64,000 nucleotides of DNA from Niveispirillum sp. SYP-B3756 (GTDB taxonomy: Bacteria > Pseudomonadota > Alphaproteobacteria > Azospirillales > Azospirillaceae): the NCBI RefSeq assembly GCF_009495745.1, contig NZ_WIDQ01000002.1, positions 62,001 through 126,000 of the forward strand. Reading direction: 5' to 3'. Below the pieces are notes generated by a model. That model searched no databases. It was not told where the DNA came from and saw only the letters and a program-made list of their open reading frames with translations. Shown here piece by piece: positions 56,101-64,000 of this stretch (position 1 is its first letter; each line of letters starts with the position of its first letter). Both the position numbers and the translations under genes were made by a program.

Positions 56101-56174
56101 CCCACCTGCCCGCCACAGCCGCCCAGCGCCAGCAGGGCCAGGGCCGCGATCCCTGCCTTCCAGACGCTCACCAT
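53139..56174 (-). CDS. TPR-CHAT lipoprotein (caspase-like protease fold)
   Basis: This 1011-residue protein begins with a lipoprotein signal (AALALLALGGC, Cys20), so it is anchored in the outer or inner membrane facing the periplasm or the outside. The middle (about 200-620) consists of TPR-like helices (AAEEAYRRALAIQTRALGDDS). The C-terminal third is a CHAT domain with the catalytic His860 (VIYFATHGLL) and Cys913 (VVLSACNTAGGD), both present. CHAT proteases belong to the caspase/separase clan. It overlaps the adhesin gene by 7 bases (ATGGTGA with GGAGGG in front), so the protein is made together with the adhesin. The obvious idea is that it processes or monitors the adhesin; this is inference. 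Confidence 0.9.
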   Translation of the reverse strand: MVSVWKAGIAALALLALGGCGGQVGKPDAADVTARTGVPLPFGTNTIGEECRAIPAAADGGTRPFSLFCGAWEQASGSIAVTGLYDPLPDEPSARLRQLAVEGGRTGWAGSLAQRANCQPAQPIALADGSSALLANCQLREGGWPWVGITLARGKQLYQADGIPAVADLLLGMADRLEGKGGEAPTARMQDIQAALRAALGDDALRFGRGDLNDFERLSELGRLSNSVEDYAAAEEAYRRALAIQTRALGDDSPGAGDTLMALALEVSNQGRGEEADGLFRRADRLLQQSFDKAARARLASYMAFHAANNGEEKRALSLSRDASATRRALVDDLEDAAGGGANRAVLGSLAAARGDLIHSLLLEATVSLRLKQYGLAEAATAEADRLYQRTRGLPPWWNARILGIHGLALAGRGDVAGGAALLSKAVASNRQLFGQGWPVASAMLELGRVYAQAGQDAAAASIYREGLAMLSDLPGGAPLPLDRIMPYLAVLDRLAAADPAARPTLNAEMFLAVQQVREGVVGQTITRAATRFATTDPAVADLVRQQQDAVRDRDRLRIEAAAETAKPDSQRDRAREATLLKQLEAAATSAQALERQLQAAFPNYARLSRAAPVAPADLSALLRADEAVIYHVFGSEGGFGFVVRRDGVTAFPVSLSRSALEERVASLRRGLTPRAGALPPFDLALAHDLYRRLLGPAEAVLQGAQSLVFVPTAALLSLPPALLVSAPGDAGDYAGAAWLIRDRSVSVVPSIPALVALERLAARPAAPKPFIGFAAPPFQGTKGGNGMAALAQSCRTDAVMDPALLRALAPLPETADEVRQVGTKLGAVPADILTGAAVTKAAVRERGLGDYRVIYFATHGLLPGELRCQTQPGLALAPPASRPASAADDGLLTASDIALLRLKADLVVLSACNTAGGDARLGGEALSGLAESFFFAGARSLLVTHWQVPSLPTVRLMTGLFDRAAAQGDLAGALAAAQRAMAAQPASAHPFNWAAFTLVGAAGPAQAAGE

Positions 56175-59100
56175 ACCCTCCCCAGGTTGGGGAATTGCTG
56201 TTCCAGGCCGGGGGTGCCCTCCGGTGCCTCCGAGGGCAGGCGGCGCTGCTGGCCCAACAGACCGGGGATCATCTCCTCCGTCTTGGAATCCTCATCCGCC
56301 GTAGAACCAGAAGCCGACTGGACCACCTGGGTTGTGGCCGCCAGGGCGGCATCGGCGCTGATGCTGGCGGCAGGCGGATTGCCACCGCTGCCGCTGCCCG
56401 CATTGCCGGCGACACCGGTATTGGTGGTTGTGACGGTGCCGGTTGTCCCCGCCACGGGGGCCACCACGCTGGCCAAGGCGGCAGTGGCGCTGGCCACACT
56501 GGGCGTCTGCGGCAGTTGGGTGATGGTGGTGACGGGTGCCACATTGGCGACCGCCGCCGGCAGACTGCCGGCCCCCGTCACGGTCAATACGCCATCAACA
56601 TAGGTAATGTCGTAATTGCCACCCTGGATACCACCGGCCTTGATGGCATAGGTGCCAGCGGGGGAATCCACCGTGGCGCTGGTGGTAAAGACCAGCCCTG
56701 TCAGGCTGGCCACACCATCACCATTCACCAACCCCTGATATCGGGCAGTGAAGAGGGGATTGGCGGCACCGGCTGCCCGGCTCACATTGTCCACCGCCAC
56801 CGTCAACGGGGCCGGCGTCACGGTCAGCGCCGCCCCCTGGTACCGGATGGTATAATTGGCGTTGGAGGTCAGGCCGCCTTGGGTAATGGCATAGGTACCG
56901 GCATTGCTACCCGCCATGCGCGTCAAGGTGCCAGACAGAACCGCTGTGGCGCTGTCGCCGCGCTTCAGGCCGGAAACGCTGTAAGTCAGGGCCGGATCGG
57001 CATCGCCGTAAACCCGGCTGACGGCGTTGGCCGTCACATTCAGCGCCGCCGGCGTGATGCGCAGCGTCGCGCCCGTCACGCTCAGTGTGTAATTGGCGTT
57101 GGACGCGAGGCTGCCCTGGCCGATGGCGTAGAAGCCGACATTCTCCCCCGCCGCACGATCCAGGGCACCGGTGAGCACCGCTGCCGCACTATCGCCGCGC
57201 TTCAGGCCGGAGACGCTGTAGGTCAAGGCCGGGTCGGCATCGCCGTAAACCCGGCTGATGGCGTTGGCCGTCACATTCAGCGCCGCCGGCGTAATGCGCA
57301 GACTCGCACCGCTGACGCTCAGCGTGTAATTGGCGTTGGCCGTCAGGCTGCCCTGGCCGATGGCGTAGAAGCCGACATTCTCCCCCGCCGCACGGTCCAG
57401 GGCACCAGTGAGCACCGCTGCGGCGCTGTCACCCCGCTTCAAGCCGGCGACGCTGTAGGTCAAAGCCGGATCGGCATCGCCGTAAACCCGGCTGGCGGCA
57501 TCCGCCGTCACATTCAGCACCGCCGGCGTGATGCGCAGGCTCGCACCGCTGACACTCAGCGTGTAATTGGCATTGGCCGTCAGGCTGCCCTGGCCAATGG
57601 CGTAGAGGCCAACATTCTCCCCCGCGGCACGATCCAAAGCGCCGGTGAGAACCGCCGCCGCACTGTCGCCACGCTTCAGGCCGGAGACGCTGTAGATCAA
57701 AGCCGGATCGGCGTCGCCATAAACCCGGCTGGCGCCGGTGGCTGTGACGGTCAGCACCGCCGGGGTAATGCGCAGGCTCGCACCGCTGACACTCAGCGTA
57801 TAATTGGCATTGGCCGTCAGGCTGCCTTGGCTGATGGCGTAATTGCCAACATTCTCCCCCGCCGCACGGTCCAGCGCGCCGGAGAGCACGGCCGCCGCAC
57901 TGTCGCCGCGCTTCAGGCCGGAGGCGCTGTAGCTCAAGGCCGGATCGGCATCGCCGTAAACCCGGCTGATGGCATTGGCCGTCACCGTCAGCGCCGCCGG
58001 CGTGATGCTCAGCGTCGCGCCCGTCACGCTCAGCGTGTAATTGGCATTGGCCGTCAAGCTGCCCTGGCCGATGGCGTAGCGGCCGACATTCTCCCCCGCC
58101 GCCCGGTCAAGGGCACCGGAGAGGACCGCCGCCGCACTGTCGCCGCGCTTCAGGCCGGAGGCGCTGTAGCTCAAGGTTGGGTCGGCATCGCCGTAAACCC
58201 GACTGACGGCATTGGCCGTCACACTCAGCGCCGCCGGCGTGATGCTGAGCGTCGAGCCCGTCACACTCAGCGTGTAATTGCCGTTGGACGCCAGGCTGCC
58301 CTGGTCGATGGCGTAGAGGCCAACATTCTCCCCCGCCGCGCGATCCAAAGCGCCGGTGAGCACCGCCGCCGCACTGTCACCCCGCTTCAAGCCAGAGACG
58401 CGATAGGTCAAGGTCGGGTCGGCATCGCCGTAAACCCGGCTGGCGGCATTGGCCGTCACATTCAGCGCCGCCGGCGTTATGGTCAGGGTCGCACCATCCA
58501 CACTCAGCGTATAATTGGCGTTGGCGGCAAGGCTACCCTGGCTGATGGCGTAGCTGCCGGCATTCTCCCCCGCTGCCCGCACCAGCGCACCGGACAGCAC
58601 AGCCGCCGCACTGTCACCGCGCTTCAAGCCGGCAACACCATAGGTCAAGGCCGGATCAGCATCGCCGTAAACCCGGCTGACGGCATCCGCCGTCACCGTC
58701 AGCGCGGCCGGCGTGATGGTCAATGTCGAGCCGCTGACACTCAGCGTATAATTGGCGTCGGAGGTCAGGCTGCCCTGGTTGATGGCGTAATTGCCAACAT
58801 TCTCCCCCGCCGCGCGATCCAAAGCGCCGGAAAGCACGGCCGCCGCACTGTCACCGCGCTTCAAGCCGGCAACACCATAGGTCAAGGCCGGATCAGCATC
58901 GCCATAAACCCGGCTGACGGCATCCGCCGTCACCGCCAGCGCGGCCGGCGTAATGCTGAGCGTCGCACCGCTGACGCTCAGGGTATAATTGGCATTGGCG
59001 GCAAGGCTACCCTGGCTGATGGCGTAGAGGCCGACATTCTCCCCCGTCGCCCGGTCCAGCGCGCCGGAGAGCACAGCCGCCGTACCGTCACCGCGCTTCA

Positions 59101-62100
59101 GGCCGGACACGCTGTAGGTCAGCGCCGGATCAGCATCGCCATAAACGCGGGTGGCGGCATTGGCGGTCACCGTCAGTGCTGCTGGCGTGATGGTCAGGGT
59201 CGCACCGGTAAAGTTGATCGTATAATTGGTGTTGGCTGCAAGGCTGCCCTGGGTGATGGCATGGGTGCCCGCATCCTCCCCCACATGGGTCAAACGGCCA
59301 GACAACACGCTGCCCGTAACATCCCCCCGCTTCAACCCGCTGACCCCATAGGCAAAGACCGGTGTATCATCACCGTAAACCTTGGTTGTGGCGAGGGCCG
59401 TGACGGTTAATGGGGCCGGGGTGATGGCAAGCGCCGCCCCGGTATAGGTGATCGTGTAATTGGCATTGGCCGTCAGCCCGCCCTGGCGGATGGTGTAACG
59501 GCCGACATCCTCCCCCGCCACACGGGAAAGCCGGCCCGTCAGCACGCTGCCGGTCGTATCGTCGCGCTTCAATCCGCTGACCCGATAGGTCAGCGTGGGA
59601 TCGGCCTCGCCATATTCCTTGGTTCGCGCACTGGCGGTGATGGTCAACGTGGCGGGGGTAATGGCAAGCTCCGCGCCTGTATAGGTGATGGCGTAATTGC
59701 CCCCCGCCGTCACGCTACCCTGGCTGATGGCATAGCGGCCGGTATTCTCCCCGCCCGCCCTGATCAGGCTGCCGGTGATACTGTCCCCTTCCAGCAGGCC
59801 ACTGCTGGTATAGGTCAGGCTGGGATCGGCATCGCCATAGACCTTGCTGGCGGTATTGGCGGTGATGGTCAGCGCTGCCTGGTTGATGGTCAGCAGGCCA
59901 TAGGCATTGCCGCTGTCGGCAATCCGGTAATTGGCAGCATCTGTCCCTGTCAGGGACCGCACCATCTGATCATAGGTGCCGACCGGAAGCCGCCCGCTCA
60001 AACTGCCATCGACCATACCTACCGTGCCGGTGACAACATCACCATCCAGCACACCGGTCAGCGTGGCGGCCCCATAGGCGATGGCCTGACCATAGGTGGC
60101 GCTGGCCGCCGCCACGCTGTAGGTCAGCGGTTTGGCAGCGATCACCAGATTGCCGGCGCTGTTGCCGCTGGCGGCGATGCTGTAATTACCGGCATCCACC
60201 CCGGTCAGCCCGGTGACGGTCTGGGCATAGGTGCCGACCCCCAGCCGGGCGGACAGGCTGGCATTGCTGAGCGCCACCGTGCCGGACACGGCGTCGCTGC
60301 CCACCAGCCCGGACAGGCTGGCCGTGCCCAGGCTGGCCAGCGTGCCATAGGTGCCGCTGGCCGCACTGATGGAATAGGTCAGGGCCTTGGGCGCGATGGT
60401 CAGGGTGCCGCTGCTGTTGCCACTGAGCGCCAGCGTATAATTGCCGGCAGCAGCCCCGGTCAGCCCGGTGACGGATTGGGTATAGCTGCCGGCGCGCGTG
60501 GTAGCAGACAGGGTGATGGCGCCATTACTGTCCCGCGTGCCCAACGTACCCGTGACGGCATCCTCCCCCACCAACCCGGTCAGGCTCACCGCGCCATTGC
60601 CGGCCAGGGTGCCATAGGTGCCGCTGGCATTGGTCACCGCCCAGGTCAGGGCCTTGGGATTAATGGTCAGCGTGCCGGTGCTGGGGAAGCGGAACTGATA
60701 GCCCAGGTCGGAGGCCAAGGTACCCAGTGCTGCGCTGATGGTATAGGTGCCGGCATTGGCATTGCCGCCGGAAAGGCTGGCGGCACCGCTGACCGCCTGG
60801 GCCAACGTGTCATTTCCCACCAGCCCGCTGATCATGTAGGTCAGGGTGGGGATGGCTGCGCTGTAAGTGTGGCTGAAACTGTCCGGCGTGACGGTCAGCG
60901 TCGGCGCATAACTGTAAACAAAGCGACTGCCGCTGTTGGCAATGGTCGCATGGCTGCGCCCGCTGAAATCATAGAGGCGGTTATACAGCGGCAGGGCATC
61001 CACCCCACCCGTATCCCCGCTGAGCGGGCTGGTGGAGAAGACCAGGAAGCGCCCACCGCCGCCGACAGACAGGGCCGTCGCCCCACCATTGTTGCTGAAG
61101 CTGCCATTGGCCGCCAGCACCAGGGCGTCACCGGCCCCGCTGGCCGAAACGCTGGCCCCGCTGGCGATGGTCAGATTGCCGCCAGCCGTCAGCTTCACCG
61201 TGCCGCTGGCACTGATCCCGGCCGTCCCATTGACGGTGCCGATGGTCAATGCCCCGGCATGGGCGAAATCCAGGCTGCCCACGCTGCCGGCCAGGATGGT
61301 TATATTGTTGCCGCTGGCCGCCAGAATGAAATCCCCGCCACCCAGCAACCGCAGGGAACCACCCGTGATCGCCTGGCTCTGCGTCACCGTGCCGGCACTG
61401 GTCAACAGCACGGCCCCACTGCCGGCATTCAGCCCGTTGATGCCCTTAACCGTGCCGATGGCGAAACCGCCATCATCGCGCAGGCTGACATCGTGGCCGC
61501 TGGCGCTGACGGCCACGGTGCCCAGGGCATTGTCGGCATGGCCCAGCGTCACCGCCCCGCCAGCGGTGACAGCCAGATTGGCCATGGTCAGCCCCGCCGC
61601 CTGACTGACCCCACCGCCGGCCAGCAGATAAAGCGTGCTGCTGTTGGCCGGGCCGACGGCAGCACTGATACCGATAGTACCGCTGCCGGAGGTTTCCACC
61701 CGCAGCAGACTGGCCGTCACCCGGTCCAGTGCCGCGTCGGACAATTGCAGGGCCGTGCCGGTGCCGGCGGCCCCCAGATCGATATCCCGGCCCGTACTGG
61801 TCGTGGTCAGCGTCACCGTACCGCTGGCCGACACCGGCCCCGAGAGGTCCATCGTATCGGCACTGAGCGTGACATTGCCCGCCACCACATTGACCGCCCC
61901 CGTACCAGCGATGGTCAGGGCGCTGGCGCGTAATGTCAGGCTGCCGCTGTCGCCGCCCATACCGGTGGACAGGGTGCCGGTGACCTGGATGGTGCTGCCG
62001 GTGCTGATGCTGGCATCATCGCGCAGGGACAGTGTGCCGACCTGAACGGCTGCCGTGCCGGCGGTGGAACCGATATTGATACTGGTGAAGCCCGCCTGTA

Positions 62101-64000
62101 ACAGCGCCAGTTCCGCATTTGTCAGGTTCAGCGTACCAGCCCCGCCGCCCAGCCCGATGCTGGTGGCATTATCCAGCGGGCGGATGGACAGTTGCCCCGT
62201 GCCGCTGATGCTGGCCGTGCCGCTGCCGGCGGACAGGTCCATCTTGTCAGCCAGCAGGTTGATCGTGCCCGCCCCGCCATTGATGCGGGTCGCGGTGGTG
62301 CCATCGCTGATGAAAAGCAGCCCCTCCCCCGTCCCCTGGTGCCGGGCCGTAAGGGTGATGCCGCCGGCATTGCTGAGGCTGGAGCCATTGCCGATCCGCA
62401 GCCCGGCCGACAGGCTGTTGCCGGCCCCGCCCTGCCCGTCCAGGCTGATCGTGCCGCTGCCGCTGGTGGTCAGGCTGGCGGCGTTGAGATCAATGCCGAT
62501 GCCCGTCCCGGCATGGGTGGTGGCTGCCGCCCCCTGGCCCCGGATGGCGATATTGCCGCCACCGGCATTCAAGGTGGCATTGGCAATGGCAACGCCGATG
62601 CCGGTGGCGGCATTGCCCAGCGCCGCCGCACTTGCAGGGTCACCACCACCGCCCAGGATGATCGCCCCACCCCGGCTGGACAGGCTGGCATTGCTGATGC
62701 GGATGGCACCGGCCCCCGCATTGCCGCTGTCGGCATTCAGGGTGATGGCCAGGGCACCCAAGCCGCTGGCGCTGATATTGGCCGTCACCGCCAGATCGGC
62801 GCTGCTGTTCAGCCGCAGGCTGCCGCTGGCCGATCCGGTATAGGCGATGGCCTGTCCCACGGTCAGGCTGGCAGCGCTGAGGGTGAGGTTGCCGCTGGCC
62901 GTCAGCCCCGCGACACCCCCCACCGTGCCAATGGTCAGCGCCTGATCGCTGACCAGACTGGCACTGCCCAGATTGCCGGCCAGGGTGGCAATGCTGTTGG
63001 CGCTGTTGGTCAGGGTGAAGCTGCCACTGCCCAGCAGGGACAGGCTGGCAATATCCAGCGCGGTGGATTGGGTGACGCTGCCGGCACTGGCCAGTTCCAG
63101 CACCGACAGGGTGCCCGTCACGGGGTTGTCCACCAGGGTGATATTGCCACCGCTGGTCGAACCCAGCCGCAGGATACCGGCGGAGACATTCCCCAATTCC
63201 GTCCGGGTCAGGTGCAGGCTGCTGCCATCATCCGTACCGTCGGAGACGGTGAGCGCCTGACCATTGCTGCGCGGGGCCAGCGTCACCCGGCCGCTGCTGC
63301 GCAGGGAGAGTTTACTCAGGTCGATCCTGTCGGCGGCAAGGCTGATGGCACCGGTCTGGTTGGCATCCCCCACCTGCGCGTCCGGGGTGGCGGTGCGGCT
63401 ATTGCCGATGCCGCTGCCCCCAACCCCACCGGTACCGGTGATGCTGATGCTGCCCGCGCCGGCGGTTACCCGATAACCGCTATGGATCATCACACCGATA
63501 TTCTCGGCATGGCTGGTGCTGCCGCCCGAGGAGCCGGTCAGGCTGACAGAGCCGCCATTGGTGGTGATGGCGAAGCTGGTGCCGGACTGACCGTGCAGTT
63601 CAACCCCGATGGTATTGGTGCTGCCGGACTGGGCCGATCCTGCAAGGCTGATCGTACCGCTGCCGGTGGCACTCAGGCTGCCATCCAACACCCGGATGCC
63701 GGTATTGAAGCTGCCGGCCGCCCCAGCCCGTACCGTGCCGGTGATGCTGATGGCACCATTGGCGGTGCTGATATTCGTGCCGCTGCCCGACAGGTCCACC
63801 CCATAATGCCGCTGGGCAGCACCGCTGCCGGAGGTGCCGGTGATGGTGATATTGCCGCTGTTGGTGGCGAGGCTGGTACCACCAGTCAGCGCCACGCCGC
63901 TGGTACTGATCGCACTGGTGCCCACTGGCCCGGAGCCGGTGATGCTGATGGAACCGCTGCCGGTGCTGATCTGCACCCCGCTCAGCTGCACACCGTAAAG
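56168..64000 (-). CDS. Giant MBG/YDG-repeat filamentous-hemagglutinin-like adhesin (5' end outside window)
   Basis: More than 2,610 residues are visible, and the frame is still open at the right edge, so signal peptide and secretion domain are missing from view. Toward the N-terminus (60.9-64.0 kb) it is a Ser/Thr/Gly/Ala-rich beta-helix with short repeats such as GNITITGTSGSG, as in filamentous hemagglutinins. Then come one MBG/YDG-like unit, three YDG-type repeats (59873-60658), and thirteen MBG repeats of 79 residues (56807-59872), each with VYGDADPALTY, SGLKRGDSAAAVL and NANYTLSVSGA. A last degenerate repeat and a low-complexity tail ending NLGRVW follow. Such proteins are usually exported by two-partner secretion. 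A coupled CHAT lipoprotein follows. Confidence 0.92.
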   Translation of the reverse strand, partial: LYGVQLSGVQISTGSGSISITGSGPVGTSAISTSGVALTGGTSLATNSGNITITGTSGSGAAQRHYGVDLSGSGTNISTANGAISITGTVRAGAAGSFNTGIRVLDGSLSATGSGTISLAGSAQSGSTNTIGVELHGQSGTSFAITTNGGSVSLTGSSGGSTSHAENIGVMIHSGYRVTAGAGSISITGTGGVGGSGIGNSRTATPDAQVGDANQTGAISLAADRIDLSKLSLRSSGRVTLAPRSNGQALTVSDGTDDGSSLHLTRTELGNVSAGILRLGSTSGGNITLVDNPVTGTLSVLELASAGSVTQSTALDIASLSLLGSGSFTLTNSANSIATLAGNLGSASLVSDQALTIGTVGGVAGLTASGNLTLSAASLTVGQAIAYTGSASGSLRLNSSADLAVTANISASGLGALAITLNADSGNAGAGAIRISNASLSSRGGAIILGGGGDPASAAALGNAATGIGVAIANATLNAGGGNIAIRGQGAAATTHAGTGIGIDLNAASLTTSGSGTISLDGQGGAGNSLSAGLRIGNGSSLSNAGGITLTARHQGTGEGLLFISDGTTATRINGGAGTINLLADKMDLSAGSGTASISGTGQLSIRPLDNATSIGLGGGAGTLNLTNAELALLQAGFTSINIGSTAGTAAVQVGTLSLRDDASISTGSTIQVTGTLSTGMGGDSGSLTLRASALTIAGTGAVNVVAGNVTLSADTMDLSGPVSASGTVTLTTTSTGRDIDLGAAGTGTALQLSDAALDRVTASLLRVETSGSGTIGISAAVGPANSSTLYLLAGGGVSQAAGLTMANLAVTAGGAVTLGHADNALGTVAVSASGHDVSLRDDGGFAIGTVKGINGLNAGSGAVLLTSAGTVTQSQAITGGSLRLLGGGDFILAASGNNITILAGSVGSLDFAHAGALTIGTVNGTAGISASGTVKLTAGGNLTIASGASVSASGAGDALVLAANGSFSNNGGATALSVGGGGRFLVFSTSPLSGDTGGVDALPLYNRLYDFSGRSHATIANSGSRFVYSYAPTLTVTPDSFSHTYSAAIPTLTYMISGLVGNDTLAQAVSGAASLSGGNANAGTYTISAALGTLASDLGYQFRFPSTGTLTINPKALTWAVTNASGTYGTLAGNGAVSLTGLVGEDAVTGTLGTRDSNGAITLSATTRAGSYTQSVTGLTGAAAGNYTLALSGNSSGTLTIAPKALTYSISAASGTYGTLASLGTASLSGLVGSDAVSGTVALSNASLSARLGVGTYAQTVTGLTGVDAGNYSIAASGNSAGNLVIAAKPLTYSVAAASATYGQAIAYGAATLTGVLDGDVVTGTVGMVDGSLSGRLPVGTYDQMVRSLTGTDAANYRIADSGNAYGLLTINQAALTITANTASKVYGDADPSLTYTSSGLLEGDSITGSLIRAGGENTGRYAISQGSVTAGGNYAITYTGAELAITPATLTITASARTKEYGEADPTLTYRVSGLKRDDTTGSVLTGRLSRVAGEDVGRYTIRQGGLTANANYTITYTGAALAITPAPLTVTALATTKVYGDDTPVFAYGVSGLKRGDVTGSVLSGRLTHVGEDAGTHAITQGSLAANTNYTINFTGATLTITPAALTVTANAATRVYGDADPALTYSVSGLKRGDGTAAVLSGALDRATGENVGLYAISQGSLAANANYTLSVSGATLSITPAALAVTADAVSRVYGDADPALTYGVAGLKRGDSAAAVLSGALDRAAGENVGNYAINQGSLTSDANYTLSVSGSTLTITPAALTVTADAVSRVYGDADPALTYGVAGLKRGDSAAAVLSGALVRAAGENAGSYAISQGSLAANANYTLSVDGATLTITPAALNVTANAASRVYGDADPTLTYRVSGLKRGDSAAAVLTGALDRAAGENVGLYAIDQGSLASNGNYTLSVTGSTLSITPAALSVTANAVSRVYGDADPTLSYSASGLKRGDSAAAVLSGALDRAAGENVGRYAIGQGSLTANANYTLSVTGATLSITPAALTVTANAISRVYGDADPALSYSASGLKRGDSAAAVLSGALDRAAGENVGNYAISQGSLTANANYTLSVSGASLRITPAVLTVTATGASRVYGDADPALIYSVSGLKRGDSAAAVLTGALDRAAGENVGLYAIGQGSLTANANYTLSVSGASLRITPAVLNVTADAASRVYGDADPALTYSVAGLKRGDSAAAVLTGALDRAAGENVGFYAIGQGSLTANANYTLSVSGASLRITPAALNVTANAISRVYGDADPALTYSVSGLKRGDSAAAVLTGALDRAAGENVGFYAIGQGSLASNANYTLSVTGATLRITPAALNVTANAVSRVYGDADPALTYSVSGLKRGDSATAVLSGTLTRMAGSNAGTYAITQGGLTSNANYTIRYQGAALTVTPAPLTVAVDNVSRAAGAANPLFTARYQGLVNGDGVASLTGLVFTTSATVDSPAGTYAIKAGGIQGGNYDITYVDGVLTVTGAGSLPAAVANVAPVTTITQLPQTPSVASATAALASVVAPVAGTTGTVTTTNTGVAGNAGSGSGGNPPAASISADAALAATTQVVQSASGSTADEDSKTEEMIPGLLGQQRRLPSEAPEGTPGLEQQFPNLGRVW
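56807..59872 (-). repeat. Thirteen tandem MBG repeats of about 237 bases
   Basis: Each unit codes for 79 residues and carries VYGDADP or a close variant. The central nine or ten copies are near-identical at DNA level (the + strand string CGTAAACCCGGCTG recurs every 237 bases or so). The outer copies (N-terminal units with SKVYGDADPSLTYTSS and TKEYGEADPTLTYRVS) are older and more diverged. This indicates recent homogenisation in the centre. Confidence 0.9.
59873..60658 (-). repeat. Three YDG-type repeats of about 87 residues
   Basis: The units start KALTWAVTNASGTYGTL, KALTYSISAASGTYGTL and KPLTYSVAAASATYGQA. Each ends with AxNYxxxxSGNxxGxLxI. They lie between the beta-helix part and the MBG array, as in other MBG/YDG adhesins. 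Confidence 0.85.

Noticed and set aside
56195-59410. Open frame of 1071 residues on the plus strand opposite the MBG repeats
   Set aside because: It exists only because the GC-rich 237-base units repeat in phase without stops. Its translation is Arg/Gly/His-rich with the same period, and the minus-strand frame has the real domain pattern.
56807-59872. CRISPR array
   Set aside because: The 237-base units are coding and in frame, with no short direct repeats separated by unique spacers, and there are no cas genes nearby.
1-64000. tRNA, rRNA, phage integration site or IS element
   Set aside because: No cloverleaf-like sequence, rRNA stretch, integrase or transposase was seen on either strand; palindromic repeats are the only mobile-like DNA.

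Overview
The window is a GC-rich (roughly 60-65%), densely coded bacterial chromosome segment. Several features point to a free-living alphaproteobacterium of the Rhodospirillales/Azospirillales type: a SUV3-like DEAD-box helicase, many hybrid histidine kinases, a spinster-type MFS transporter beside a TonB-dependent receptor, an RbbA-type ABC exporter, and REP-like palindromes with CCGTCA...TGACGG ends. A Niveispirillum/Nitrospirillum-like genome is my best guess, but the sequence does not prove it. No tRNA, rRNA, transposase, integrase or CRISPR array was seen.

Left part (1-15.3 kb): the 3' part of a hybrid histidine kinase translationally coupled to a stand-alone receiver protein; another receiver protein; the SUV3-like helicase; an ArsC-type low-molecular-weight phosphatase; GreB; a 996-residue hybrid kinase with PAS, receiver and HPt modules; an Rrf2 regulator; an HD hydrolase; and a compact urate-to-allantoate cluster (puuE divergent from uraD, an FAD monooxygenase that probably replaces urate oxidase, and uraH). 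A zinc alcohol dehydrogenase follows, then an intergenic region packed with perfect hairpins.

Middle (15.6-37.2 kb): a winged-helix/STAND ATPase/TPR protein overlapping a small beta-rich protein of unknown function; an orphan 202-residue protein; a yhiI-rbbA-yhhJ type exporter operon; a LysR regulator divergent from glutaryl-CoA dehydrogenase and a class III CoA-transferase (glutarate/lysine catabolism); a tetR-acyl-CoA ligase-MaoC-MaoC operon; and an alpha/beta hydrolase-TonB receptor-MFS operon. The MFS protein carries an in-frame 79-residue-period tandem duplication.

Right part (37.3-64 kb): a membrane hybrid kinase with an eroded receiver; a chaperone-usher pilus locus split by an opposite-strand amidase; a small Cys-rich protein; an alpha/beta hydrolase divergent from a membrane diguanylate cyclase, with a TetR-type palindrome between them; a sodium:solute symporter with a LacI regulator; and finally a minus-strand operon. 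That operon runs from a giant MBG/YDG-repeat adhesin (cut by the right window edge) through a CHAT-protease-like TPR lipoprotein and a FecR-like secreted protein to a cyclic-nucleotide sensor. Tight start/stop overlaps link its first three genes. It is the best candidate here for a poorly described functional system.

Two diverged copies of a palindrome-rich composite repeat (about 5.6 kb and 44.5 kb, opposite orientations) and two REP-like palindromes are the only mobile-element-like sequences seen.
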